Shown here in pieces: positions 45,552 through 55,341 of a DNA stretch of 64,000 nt; positions within the stretch are counted from its first letter, which is position 1, and each line of letters starts with the position of its first letter. The translations under genes and the position numbers were made by a program. Source of the stretch: Selaginella moellendorffii (lineage: Eukaryota > Streptophyta > Lycopodiopsida > Selaginellales > Selaginellaceae). Under the pieces are notes generated by a model. The model ran no database searches. It was not told the origin of the DNA and was given only the letters and a program-made list of their open reading frames with translations. Where the stretch lies: positions 496,001 to 560,000 of the forward strand of contig NW_003314315.1 in assembly GCF_000143415.4 (NCBI RefSeq), read 5' to 3'.

Positions 45552-48500
45552 CTACTTAAGAATTTCAGCATAGACTGTATTCACAGTGTAAAAGTGTTGA
45601 TCATGTGGTATAAGATTGCCTTGAAGGGGGGTTGCAAGCACTTGAACACGAAGTTGTTCAGGTGATCTACACCTTGACAGAGCAACATAAAGTTGACCAT
45701 GTGTGAAAACAGGTTGGGGGAGGTAAATGCCAACACGGTCGAAAGTTTGGCCTTGGGCTTTAGAAATAGTTAAGCAATAACCCAGACGAACTGGGAATTG
45801 TCTTCGAGACATCTTGAAAGGGATTTCAACATCAGAAGGTGTAAGGGTAATACGTGGAATAAAAACTCGCGATCCCTTGAATTGTCCCGTGATAATTTCA
45901 CAATCTAAAACGTTTTGAGATGCTTGCTTGAGAATGAGGCGAGTGCCATTGCATAAACCAATTTGTGGAGATATGTTCCTAAGAAGAATCAAAATCACAT
46001 TTTGTTTTAGAATTAATTTGTGTGGTGGTAGTCCCGATGGGGTGATTGAATTTAAGAATTCAATTGGGAACTCTTCCAGGTGATCTGAGTCAACTGTGTC
46101 AATGCTCAAATAAACATATGGATCACCTGGTAGTCTTTCAACAATGTCATTATTTATTCTGAATGTGTCGTCATTGAGTGGGGTGAGAATAACCTTTGAT
46201 GCAGCTGTATAAGTATTTGTAATATCATCGGTATTTGGGAAAACAAAGTTTACAACAGATGTAGTGATAGATAATGCATGTGGTATTTTGATAATATCTG
46301 GTGGGAGACATGGCAACTGTAAACTACTATCACCGTTGCCAAGTTTGAGAAGCCATTCAGAAAAACAAAGATTACTTGAACGCATATTCTTTGTTAATGT
46401 TAGTGTTGTAAAGAGTGACCATAGTCTATTCATTTTAACTGAGCTTGAAATAATAGAAGTTCTATGGCCATGGGGAACAACAGGAAGGGTTTGACGAAAG
46501 TCACCACTTGTAATCACTATAACGCCTCCAAATGGTTTAGAATTACATTTGAGATGTTTTAAACATTTATCAACCACAGAGAAAGCATGTGAATGAACCA
46601 TACTAATTTCATCCCATATGAGAACATTTGCTTGTTTAATGGTTTTTCCAGCATCACTATTAATTGTTAAAGCAGAGACAGAAGTTTCATTTAAAGGAAT
46701 AGGAAGTTTAAAAGTCATATGTGCCGTTTGACCATATTTTAGCAAAATGCTTGCAATCCCAGTCCATGCCATACTGATTACTTTTATTTTTTTTAATTGT
46801 AATGCTGTAATGATGGTATTAAGTAGAAAAGTTTTTCCAGTACCACCAGGTCCATCAATAAAGAAACATTGATGTTGGTTAGTATCAATGGCATTTATAA
46901 TGAGTTCAAAAATATAACGTTGTTCATAACTGAATTGATTTATGTTTGCATTTATTTGGTCTTGTGATGGGTCAGGGATCTCTGTATTAAGCATGTGTTT
47001 GGTAATGGGAGTAAGAGTTGGGAGTGGTAAACCAAAATCATAATTAGATTTATTGTGTAGTTGGAATTTTGAATTGATATCGACTAAAGCAATGTCAAAA
47101 TAGTTTATGTCATTTCTAGCATAATCCTCAGACATATCAATTTTGAATTGATCCCATAATAGATTTGGATCTTTTGGTGAACAATACAAACAAATAAAAA
47201 CAAATAACAGTCTTAATTGGGATGGCATTTTAAAAGTAGAAGCTTCTTGCATGCAGCGTTGCCATTCTGAATCATCTGCTAAAAGTCCCATTGCCATAGC
47301 TGCTTGTTTAAAAGAGGAGAAAGTAACACCTTCGACAGTACATATATCCTCAAATGATATAGCACCTTTTTTATAGAGTAATATAAGCCGTAAGTGGTAT
47401 AACTCACTATTAGAAGGAGATATGGAATACATTCTTGGTATGAGTTTAGCTTTTCGCTGGCGTAATTGCCATCTATGAGAGGATTTGTTATATGTGTAAT
47501 ATAATGGAATTTGAGCATATGTATATTGCCTTGCATTAGTATCTTGCATGTTTAAATTGAACCATTGTGTAAGCATTGTTCCATTTTGAGTGGCTCTTTC
47601 TAGTGCTTCTTGTTCATGACCTGGTCTGAAATAAACGTTTTGAAAATTGGGTAAATGAACTGGAAGGCATATAATAGTTAGTGATTTATCATGCATATGA
47701 AACTTAAATATACGCCACATGGCTTCAGGAGCAGAAATATATCGAGCATCGACAAAACTTGAGATTTCGTCCCAATTTAAAGTCCCTCGTTCTTCAGATG
47801 CAGTTAGGAATTCTAATGTTGCACAGTCATAACCTTTGTATACATATTGAAATAAATATTTAATACTTTTAATAGAAGCACAGATCTCTACATTGATGTG
47901 TGCTTGATATTTCTTACAAAGGTATTTATTATAAGGAACAACCCATCTGTTGTCAATAGTACAACCATTTTTTATGAAAGTGCACCCGTTATTGGGACGG
48001 TAGTAATCAGGATAACCATCAACACAATAAATGGTTTCAACATTAAATTCTTTTGGATAATTCTTAGAGCATTTGTTATTTTCCATGCAAGGGCTTCTAG
48101 GATTTAAATTACCACATGGACCATGTATCATATGATTTATAATTATGTTATGCAATTCTGGTTCTAACAGTGGGTGTGGCAACTGTGCAGTGACAAATTC
48201 ATCAACTGAGTCTCGATTTCTTATCTTATCTTCGCTTGATAACATTGCTAAGAAATGACAATGAGGCAAACCTCTTTTCTGGAATTCAATAACATAAACA
48301 TATGCGATGCACTTCCCAAAAATTCCTTTGATACTTATGTCATGTAGGAATTCTTTAAGCTTTAAGTTGAAAACTCTTGAAATAAGATCAGGTCGATCCT
48401 CAGGTGATTCATTCAACTGTAAGTTTTGCACAATTTCAGGCCACTTTGGGTTGCATGTAAATGTAATAAATAAGTCAGGTTTTCCAAAATGTGTGACAAT

Positions 48501-49934
48501 AGCAATAGCATCTTGATAATGTTGTTGCATTGCTCGTGGGCTACCAGGAAATGTAGAAGGCAAAATTACAATTTTTCCAGGTTCAGCATTATTAGTAGCA
48601 GCTCTGTTGCTAACATAGTCCATAAGACCTGTGTAGTAATCCACTTTTAAGTGTTTTTGATGAGTGCGAAAGAAATTAAGGTTGTTAGATTCAACCTTTA
48701 CATAAGCATCAACTATAAATTGTTGAGTGAGTTTCCCAGCATGTAGCAATTGATCATAAAGGAAAGAGTTGCCAATGCTATCTCGTTGAGATAATCGATA
48801 TGCATAGTACTGGAGTAGCGTTACATGCGACTCATTGTGATAGATTTTTTCATGCCAACCTTTATCACCAAATGGTAAAAGTAAAGGATAAACCATAGGA
48901 TCACAATTTTCATTACGAATAGAGATTTTTATTGGCTGTGAGTTATATGGATGTATGCATATTTCTCTGTCAAGAGATGGCTCACCCTCATCAATAGCGA
49001 AAACAATAGCAACATCATTAGTTTGTGGCAAATTATAACGATGTAGATTAGTACTTTCACTTCTAACAATCATGTAAACACCACGTTTTGGGGTTCCATT
49101 GCAAATTGAGCGATGTTGTTCTTGTGATTCAAGATTATACATCATTTGAAAAGCTTGTGCATACGGGTTTATTATTCTTAGCAAGTTATCTAATTGTAAT
49201 AATAAATTAGAATCACAATTTGTGTTGAATGGGTTTTGCTTTCTAATATTTGTAGCCTCAGAAGCGTCAAGCATGTAAAGTTGTCCATATGATGGTGGCA
49301 CGTTAGCTGCAGGATATGCTGAAGCAATTTTGTGATAAATTTGACCATGTATTCTAAAGCAATATGGGCCTTTACCACTTAAATTATCAATATTAGCACC
49401 CATTGATGCAAAAGCCAAAGCACTGTTGAAATTTCTTATGTTAATTTTAAAATTGGAGTTTCTATTTTCATTAAAAAGCATACGCAATGTAGTAGGTAAA
49501 GATGAAAGCTGGGGAAGGGAAACCTTTCCATTCTGGCAGCACATTGATCTTGACTCATTTTCAAAATGTAATGCACCACAAAAGACACATACGGATGACA
49601 TATTTCCAATATTAAACAGTTGTATTGTATGGTCATTATAATTCTTTTGATGTGCTAATTTATAGATAGTATAACTGTGATGATTACATGTATTTGTATT
49701 AGTTTCATTAGCATTTTCAAGGTTTATATTTGTATGACCTTCATTAGCATATGCTATGTTTGTATTAGCATTGTCGAGATTTGAAGTAATTTTTGCATTA
49801 GCATGTTCAAGGTCTAGATTAGTTTCTTCATTACCAGATGCAAGGTTGTTGTGAATATGATTATATGTGCTAGTGTCAATAGTTGGAGGCAAATGGTGAC
49901 GTATGCCTCTTAATACTTCGCGAAGCCGAGGCAT
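45552..49934 (-). CDS. Helitron Rep-helicase (RepHel)
   Basis: Uninterrupted 1460-aa protein that nicks DNA and unwinds it for rolling-circle transposition. The N-terminal 330 residues include a Cys-rich zinc-finger-like part (CVFCGALHF, MCCQNGK). The Helitron-type HUH Rep domain follows: GKPDLFITFTCNPKWPEI, the metal-binding GLPHCHFLAML (H-x-H) and the tyrosine motif YLFQYVYKG, then DARYISAPEAMWRIF. The C-terminal 450 residues are a PIF1-type SF1B helicase: Walker A DGPGGTGKTFLL, Walker B LIWDEISMVHSHA, GDFRQTLPVV, and the final LTISKAQGQTFDRVGIY and QLYVALSRCR. The first ATG at 49934 is used. Its low GC and lack of introns contrast with host genes. Confidence 0.97.
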   Translation of the reverse strand: MPRLREVLRGIRHHLPPTIDTSTYNHIHNNLASGNEETNLDLEHANAKITSNLDNANTNIAYANEGHTNINLENANETNTNTCNHHSYTIYKLAHQKNYNDHTIQLFNIGNMSSVCVFCGALHFENESRSMCCQNGKVSLPQLSSLPTTLRMLFNENRNSNFKINIRNFNSALAFASMGANIDNLSGKGPYCFRIHGQIYHKIASAYPAANVPPSYGQLYMLDASEATNIRKQNPFNTNCDSNLLLQLDNLLRIINPYAQAFQMMYNLESQEQHRSICNGTPKRGVYMIVRSESTNLHRYNLPQTNDVAIVFAIDEGEPSLDREICIHPYNSQPIKISIRNENCDPMVYPLLLPFGDKGWHEKIYHNESHVTLLQYYAYRLSQRDSIGNSFLYDQLLHAGKLTQQFIVDAYVKVESNNLNFFRTHQKHLKVDYYTGLMDYVSNRAATNNAEPGKIVILPSTFPGSPRAMQQHYQDAIAIVTHFGKPDLFITFTCNPKWPEIVQNLQLNESPEDRPDLISRVFNLKLKEFLHDISIKGIFGKCIAYVYVIEFQKRGLPHCHFLAMLSSEDKIRNRDSVDEFVTAQLPHPLLEPELHNIIINHMIHGPCGNLNPRSPCMENNKCSKNYPKEFNVETIYCVDGYPDYYRPNNGCTFIKNGCTIDNRWVVPYNKYLCKKYQAHINVEICASIKSIKYLFQYVYKGYDCATLEFLTASEERGTLNWDEISSFVDARYISAPEAMWRIFKFHMHDKSLTIICLPVHLPNFQNVYFRPGHEQEALERATQNGTMLTQWFNLNMQDTNARQYTYAQIPLYYTYNKSSHRWQLRQRKAKLIPRMYSISPSNSELYHLRLILLYKKGAISFEDICTVEGVTFSSFKQAAMAMGLLADDSEWQRCMQEASTFKMPSQLRLLFVFICLYCSPKDPNLLWDQFKIDMSEDYARNDINYFDIALVDINSKFQLHNKSNYDFGLPLPTLTPITKHMLNTEIPDPSQDQINANINQFSYEQRYIFELIINAIDTNQHQCFFIDGPGGTGKTFLLNTIITALQLKKIKVISMAWTGIASILLKYGQTAHMTFKLPIPLNETSVSALTINSDAGKTIKQANVLIWDEISMVHSHAFSVVDKCLKHLKCNSKPFGGVIVITSGDFRQTLPVVPHGHRTSIISSSVKMNRLWSLFTTLTLTKNMRSSNLCFSEWLLKLGNGDSSLQLPCLPPDIIKIPHALSITTSVVNFVFPNTDDITNTYTAASKVILTPLNDDTFRINNDIVERLPGDPYVYLSIDTVDSDHLEEFPIEFLNSITPSGLPPHKLILKQNVILILLRNISPQIGLCNGTRLILKQASQNVLDCEIITGQFKGSRVFIPRITLTPSDVEIPFKMSRRQFPVRLGYCLTISKAQGQTFDRVGIYLPQPVFTHGQLYVALSRCRSPEQLRVQVLATPLQGNLIPHDQHFYTVNTVYAEILK

Positions 49935-50827
49935 ATTTGCTAGGGATGATAAATGAGATGAAATAACCTATCTAATGTCAAAACACTTATCTTAAAATTT
50001 TCAGAGATTCTACGTAAAAGCCAGAACTCGCCTTCTTCTTACACTGGAAAAAAAATTTAAAAAAAATAAAAACGAAGACTATACAATGAGAGCACAATCT
50101 GTACACACCTTAATCTGTAAACAAAAGAGACTAATCTAGCAACCAATAAAACCTAGACACAGGACTGGCACACCTTTTCCAGGGCGTGGTGAGCAACTGT
50201 GAGAGGTGGGTGGGGTTTGCAAGTTAGAGAACTCACCTTGGGCTTGTTCTCTCTCGCAAAAGGACAGCGACTGCAAACTCTCTGATGGTTCTGGATGTGA
50301 AGGCTGGCTCTGGCTTCAGCTCTACCACTGGATAGCATCCACAAACCCAAATGAAGACATTTCAAATTTTCACAGCACACAAAAATCCAGATTGTTGGGG
50401 TTGGGGGCCAAATTAGCGGCTGCTGGGCTGACTGTGAACACAGACCTTTGCAGGAAGAAGCACAATTGCTGCGATTGCCACTGATCCGGCAAGCAAGCGT
50501 TCCAGCAAGCAAGCGTTAGCTCAATTGCGGCAGGGCATCCAGGGCGAGCTAAGAAGAACGGGCACGGGGGCAGGACACCACTGGCACACGTGTCGCTGTG
50601 CCTTCTTCTCCCGCCCCATGCGGCTTGGCCGCCTCCCATTGGCCGGGAGCAAACATCAGAAAAATTTCTCGCGCAACCATGGCTACCGACCCTGGCCCGG
50701 GCCTGGGATCCAACGGCCGGCGAGCCTCCCCACTATCGCTTTATATGTATAGATAATCAAATATATTTTAAGTATATTCATTACCATCTATGTTTGCTTA
50801 AGCAAACCAAAAATTAAGGAACGTGAG

Positions 50828-51484
50828 TTCCATGAGGACCGTGATAAAACAGAGACAACGTACTGCCAGAGACCCGTCTTGACGCACTTGGCGGCGGCGA
50901 AGGCGAGGTGGATCCGCAGCGGCAGGCACAGCGGCGGCGCCACCGGGTCGCCGCGGTGGAGGACCTCAAACGGCCGGGCAAGCACGCCGGGACCACCCGC
51001 CAGCGCCGCCGGTCCCCGATGAGCCTGGCGAAGCTCTTGCTGGTCTTGGCGTCCGCGTGGAGGCGATCTGGGCGGGGTAGCGGTCGGCGTTGCCGCGCTT
51101 GATGATCACGTCCTTGAATCGGCGAAGCCATTCTTTTCCTCGGGAACCTTCGCCCTGGGAGGATCAGATGGGATCGCTGTGGGGATGCTCGACCAGGACT
51201 GGCCCCAGGATGGCTACCTCGCCGTCAAGGTGGACGTCTTCTGCTTTGGCCTGCTCCTGGCGGGGATCATCAGTAACAGGAAAGTCCACGACGTTGGGAA
51301 AGTACCCGGCGATCTCGTCGGGTGGCTTGTCCCGCTGGTGAGGACGAACCATGTCCTCCCCACCGTAGATCCCCGGCTGAGGCTACTGCCGGATCACGTG
51401 GAGCTCGGCAGGATCGCGGCGATGTGCTTGAATCCCGTGGCCGAGCGGCTGAGACCGCGGCGGCAGCAGTTCCCCTTCCGGTAG
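50828..51484. pseudogene. Rearranged receptor-like kinase and EGY2 fragments, second copy
   Basis: Mirror image of 36755-37260. 50828-50876 (minus) is EGY2 GLWQYVV sequence; 50877 to about 51140 (minus) is the N-lobe and middle of the kinase (KRGN.., KTSKSFARLIG, LAFAAAKCVKT); about 51150-51484 (plus) is the C-lobe (PWEDQMG, DQDWPQDGYLAVKVDVFCFG through a stop after RQQFPFR). Helitron A begins 75 bp to the left, truncating the block. Confidence 0.83.
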
Positions 51485-51763
51485 ATCTTCTCTTCTGGCA
51501 AACCAAGAGCTTTTTCTTCGCGTTCATGAGGTCCGTGCTTCTGTAGCTCAAGTTTAAGAAGTCGGAGAACTGGTGTAACTGGAAAAGACTGTTCTTACCC
51601 CCGGAGTTGAATCGAGCATTTGTTTCCTCCAAGGTTTCGATTTTAACTTGCAAACTCGAGGTTTTCTTCCTAGTAGGACATGGATTTCTTGCGACTTTCT
51701 TTATCCTGAGGGTACAAAGTAAGTCTCAAAGAAGTTAGAAAGAATACCAACTTACTTGGTTCC

Positions 51764-52778
51764 TCACTCTTCCTCGGAGCTTTGCTCCTCGTTGCTGTAG
51801 TCCGAGGCATAGTCGTCCTCGAGCTCCGGGTTTAGATCCAGCTGCACGAACGGCACCTGGATTACTCCTGGAGCCGGTGCCGCTAGAGCTGGAGCTGGCG
51901 GTGCCACTTCCGGCAGTGGAACCGGATCTCCGGGCTTCCATCCGGGAGGCATCGGTGGGAGCTTCATTCCGGGAGGCAGTCCGGGAAGAGTAACCGGAGT
52001 GGAAGTAGAGGGCGTGAGCTTTCCTGCAGCTGCTTCTTTCGGTGGTGATTTTTCCACCGTTGGCGACGGCAGCGATGGCGCTGGTGGCAGTGCGGCTGCC
52101 GGAGCTTTCAACACGCCCAGATCCATGTCGCTGAAGTGGTAGAGCTGCGAAGCTCGCATTTGCTGCTCCTGAGGAGCCGGAGCCAGCACTCCGGGCTGAC
52201 CGAGAAGATAATCGGGAGGAGCAAACGTCGTGTAGCTGATCCTATGAGCGTAGGAGACGAGCTCGGCCACGTCCACCTCGGCGTCCAGTGTCTTCCTCTC
52301 CTTGGATGGCCGCCTGTACTCCTCGAATTCCTCCAGCGTGAGCTCCAGGACCTGCTCCGCGTCCCTGACGCGCTTGGCAAACTCCCGGATCACCGCGTCC
52401 TTGGCCGCCACCGCCTCCGCGATGCGCTGCTTCTCCTGCTCCAGGCTCTGGAGCTCGGCAATCTCCGACACCGCGTCCGACAGAAGCGATTGATGCGAGT
52501 CGAGGAGCGCCAGGACGTCTTTGGTGCTGTTGGCGACCAGGCCCTCGGCGGGCACGGGAGCTCCGGCCAGGAAAGGGGGGAAGAGGCTCTTGAGATGGCT
52601 GCCTTGCCACGATTTGCTGCCTGCATTGACCAAGTCTCGATCTGGAGAGGAAAGAGAAGCAAGACGCTTGCTTACCCGCTAGCTCGAGAAGGCGCACTGT
52701 GAGGCCCGCCATGTCCTGGAGCAAGACCTGCGCGCGCCTGTGCGGAGGAAGCGCCTGAACCGCGCCTCCCTCTGCCAT
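51764..52778 (-). CDS. MED4: Mediator complex subunit 4
   Basis: Middle-module subunit of Mediator, linking transcription factors to RNA polymerase II. Two exons: 52778-52676 and 52641-51764, total 326 aa in phase. Landmarks: PHRRAQVLLQDMAGLTVRLL, the coiled middle (LEQEKQRIAEAVAAKDAVIREFA and EQVLELTLEEFEEYRRP), the highly conserved VSYAHRISYTTFAPPDY, PAPQEQQMRASQLYHF and DMDLGVLK, a proline-rich linker with PPGWKPGDPV, and an acidic end DYSNEEQSSEEE. This is the only intact MED4 copy in the window; a decayed copy lies at 35744 and a tail fragment at 54846. Confidence 0.94.
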
Positions 52779-52830
52779 GGCCCTGGGATGCTCTAACCCT
52801 AACCAGGCAGACAAAGGAAATAAGAATTTT

Positions 52831-53958
52831 TTAATTTTTTATTTTTTTTAAAAAAAAATTATCAAAATTCATCGCGCCCACAAACTCATGGGAAAATTCG
52901 ACTCTCTTGCTGATGTACTTCTTGGCTTTTGGGCACGTCCAGCTGCTTCTCTCGTACCAGAGGAGATGCATGTCGGCCTCCAGACGAATGTTGAACCCGA
53001 GCTGAAACTTGGACGCCGTGCTCGCAGGCAGATGCCACACAATAACAGGAAAGTCTTCCACGTTGATTTTTGTTCGTCCTCCTCGGAAAGGCGGCTACAA
53101 AGAAAACAAATCTGAAAGGAATTCAAAAGGAATAAAAGCATGTACCTCGAAGTATGGTTTGGATGGATTATACTTCTTCCCATTGTGATTCCAGCGAAGT
53201 AATTTCCACTCGATTTCTGCCGTGTTCCCTGGAGCTCCAACACTGATGGACTCGTATTCCATTGGCTCTTGGAGTGACTGCCCCCACTTCTTCTTTAATA
53301 TGAACGATACCGGCCATAAATCAAGTCGAGCTCCAATCTCACCTTCGCTGTTCTTGGTGAGAGTGGTGAGAGTGCTGGAGTTGGCTTTAGCACGAGCACC
53401 GTCATGGAAATTGTAGTCATAGATAGCAATGGCAGAGTTTTCCATCTGGCCAAGCTGTGGACTAATATGAAGCTTGAAGCGGTATGGGTAGAATCCTAGA
53501 GCCTTGGTGTTGATGATTACATCGTTGTCATCCACGCCGAGAGAGAAGTTGTTGATATCCAGAGCCACTTCAGTGTTGCAACAGCTCTCCCGTAAGGATG
53601 GGAGGATCACCATCGAAACATCCACGAGCTGCTGGCTCTTGGGCAGTCCGTTGGGAAGATCAAGGGACAGCTGGTCGAGCAATGCTGTACCGGATGGGAG
53701 CTTTGAGCTGATTTGGATGCAGCGGCAGTTCCTCCAGGGAAACGACTCCCCACGAGCTGGTGATAATGAACCACCAATGCGCCGCAGACAGAGGAGAGGC
53801 CATACACATAAAACAAGAAAATCCAGGGCGACAGAGATCTGAGGACCCAATGAGCGCCTCTGCCACGCACACACACAGTTCACAGGGACAATACCTCGGA
53901 TGGCCTCTGGAGAGAACAACAGTGTCTCCCCACGAGCTGTTGATGTTGAACCACCCAT
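52831..53958 (-). CDS. Unknown gene U, better-preserved copy
   Basis: Exon 1 is open from 53958 (MGGSTSTARGE) to the codons KYNPSKPYFE, followed by donor GTACATG near 53144; exon 2 resumes at about 53094 (RGGRTKINVEDFPVIVWHLP) and runs to 52831. Distinct segments are CRCIQISSKLP, NTKALGFYPYRFKLHISPQL, SAIAIYDYNFHDG and GFNIRLEADMHLLWY, suggesting a beta-rich secreted-like or cytosolic protein, but no family was recognised. Compared with the copy at 34642, the N-terminus holds about 210 extra bases bounded by two versions of GGS-(S/T)-ARGE, which may be an intron or an insertion. The C-terminal codons run into an A/T-rich stretch, so the natural stop may be lost. MED4 starts 53 bp downstream. 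Confidence 0.55.
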
Positions 53959-54007
53959 GGATTAGTTAGCCCTTCGAACCAAATCTAATGCAAAAATCGG
54001 CGAGAAC

Positions 54008-54075
54008 TTGTTCATTTTATAGGCACATGTCACTGTCGACATGTCACTGTCATATGTCACTGTCACTGTCGACAC
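54008..54075 (+). repeat. Short tandem repeat, CATGTCACTGTCGA units
   Basis: Imperfect tandem copies of a CACTGTCGACATGT-type unit. No function is evident. Confidence 0.7.
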
Positions 54076-54189
54076 GTGTTTGACAATTCTGTGTGAGACA
54101 AATCCGGATCAAAGCGCACCGCGCACGTGTGTGTAACACTCCCCCTCAAACCGAAGCCACTCACCAAACCAATCTTCTCACCAATCTTC

Positions 54190-54480
54190 TCACAAAGCCG
54201 TTGGGACCACACCAGTTTCAGCTCCTACGTGAATCGATGGGGCAGCAAAAAGAACATTCGAGGACAAGCACATTGCAATACTCCCTCTAGCCTTGGAATC
54301 CCGAAGGTTCCAATCACGCACCTCAACAGCGCTAAAGCCTGGAGCCGGTGATGACTCTGTCCCATCCACAATCCCCAACAAACCATGAAACAAGAGATAG
54401 GATTCAACGGATGGATGGCTTTCTTTCCATAGTGCTATCCTAGCTTCGATACCATGAGACAAATTGGGATCAAAGCACAC
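54190..54480 (-). mobile_element. Copia LTR-retrotransposon remnant (PBS and gag start)
   Basis: The minus strand has TGGTATCGAAGC at 54454-54443, close to the plant initiator-tRNA-Met primer-binding site TGGTATCAGAGC, directly followed by a frame with copia gag features: YLLFHGLLGIVDGTE and VRDWNLRDSKARGSIAMCLS. The sequence before the PBS (GATCAAAGC...ACCGC...) recurs at 54091-54125, like a scrap of the LTR. There is no protease, integrase or reverse transcriptase, so this is a dead remnant. Confidence 0.7.
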
Positions 54481-54487
54481 CGCACTA

Positions 54488-54843
54488 GATCACCATCACC
54501 ATCACGGTTTGTGCTCACTTGAGATGTGACTGGTGATCTCAAGTCACCGTGTGATGTGGATAAGTGGTCCCATCACCATCACCATCACGGTTTGCGCTCA
54601 CTTGAGATGTGACTGGTGACTTGAACGGTTTGTGCTCACTTGAGATGTGACTGGTGATCTCAAGTCACCATGTGATGTGGATAAGTGGTCCCATCACCAT
54701 CACCATCACGGTTTGCGCTCACTTGAGATGTGACTGGTGATCTCAAGTCACCGTGTGATGTGGATAAGTGGTCCCATCACCATCACCATCACGGTTTGTG
54801 CTCACTTGAGATGTGACTGGTGATCTCAAGTCACCGTGTGATC
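54488..54843 (+). repeat. Minisatellite, about 83-bp unit, four copies
   Basis: Units start ATCACCATCACCATCACGG and end GATGTGGATAAGTGGTCCC. The second unit has an extra partial copy. Each unit contains the inverted pair ACTTGAGAT...ATCTCAAGT around GTGACTGGTG, able to form a hairpin. The array ends exactly where a MED4 fragment begins. Confidence 0.92.
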
Positions 54844-54845
54844 AC

Positions 54846-55052
54846 CCCGCCAGGAGATCCGGTTCCACTGCCGGAAGTGGCACCGCCATCTCCAGCTCTA
54901 GCGGCACCGGAGTAATCCAGGTGCCGTTCGTGCAGCTGGATCTAAATCCACATACTCCGGTGCCGTTCGTGCAGCTGGATCTAAATCCACAGCTCGAGGA
55001 CGACTATGCCTCGGACTACAGCAATGAGGAGCAAAGCTCCGAGGAAGAGTGA
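54846..55052 (+). pseudogene. MED4 3' fragment
   Basis: Last part of MED4, from PGDPVPLPEVAPP-like sequence to the acidic end and stop, with an internal direct duplication of GTGCCGTTCGTGCAGCTGGA. It is cut off on the left by the minisatellite. It lies tail to tail with the intact kinase, which is the arrangement expected of the ancestral locus. Confidence 0.88.
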
Positions 55053-55341
55053 GGAACCAAGTAAGTTGGCATTCTTTCTTCGAGACTTACTTTTTACCTT
55101 CAGGATAACCAAAATAAAGAAAGTCTCAAGAAATCCATGTCCCACCAGGAAGAAAAACTCGAGTTTGCAAGTTAAAATCAAAACCTTGGAGGAAACAAAT
55201 GCTCGATTCAACTCCGGGGGTAAGAACCGTCTTTTTCACTTACACCAGGTCTTGTGTAGCCGACTTCTTAACCTTGAGATACAGAAGCACGGACCTCACG
55301 AACGCGAAGAAAAAGCTCTCGGTTTTGCTAGAAGGGAAGAT

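Larger units (their letters stand above)
45065..50753 (-). mobile_element. Helitron A, complete and apparently autonomous (5.7 kb)
   Basis: Rolling-circle transposon read on the minus strand. The 5' end is TCTATACATATAAAGCG at 50753, preceded by A at 50754; the 3' end is the hairpin plus CTAA at 45065. Length is 5689 bp. It contains one long undisrupted Rep-helicase gene. Between the 5' end and that gene (49935-50753) are the GC-rich box shared with Helitron B (about 50613-50665) and AT-rich leader, without recognisable host exons. Intact ends plus intact gene suggest recent activity. Confidence 0.88.

Noticed and set aside
50153-50512. Possible captured host exon in the 5' part of Helitron A
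   Set aside because: The frame is Cys- and Trp-rich without a recognisable motif; no evidence that it was ever coding.
54488-54843. CRISPR-like array
   Set aside because: Units are contiguous without unique spacers and the DNA is nuclear plant sequence; it is a minisatellite.
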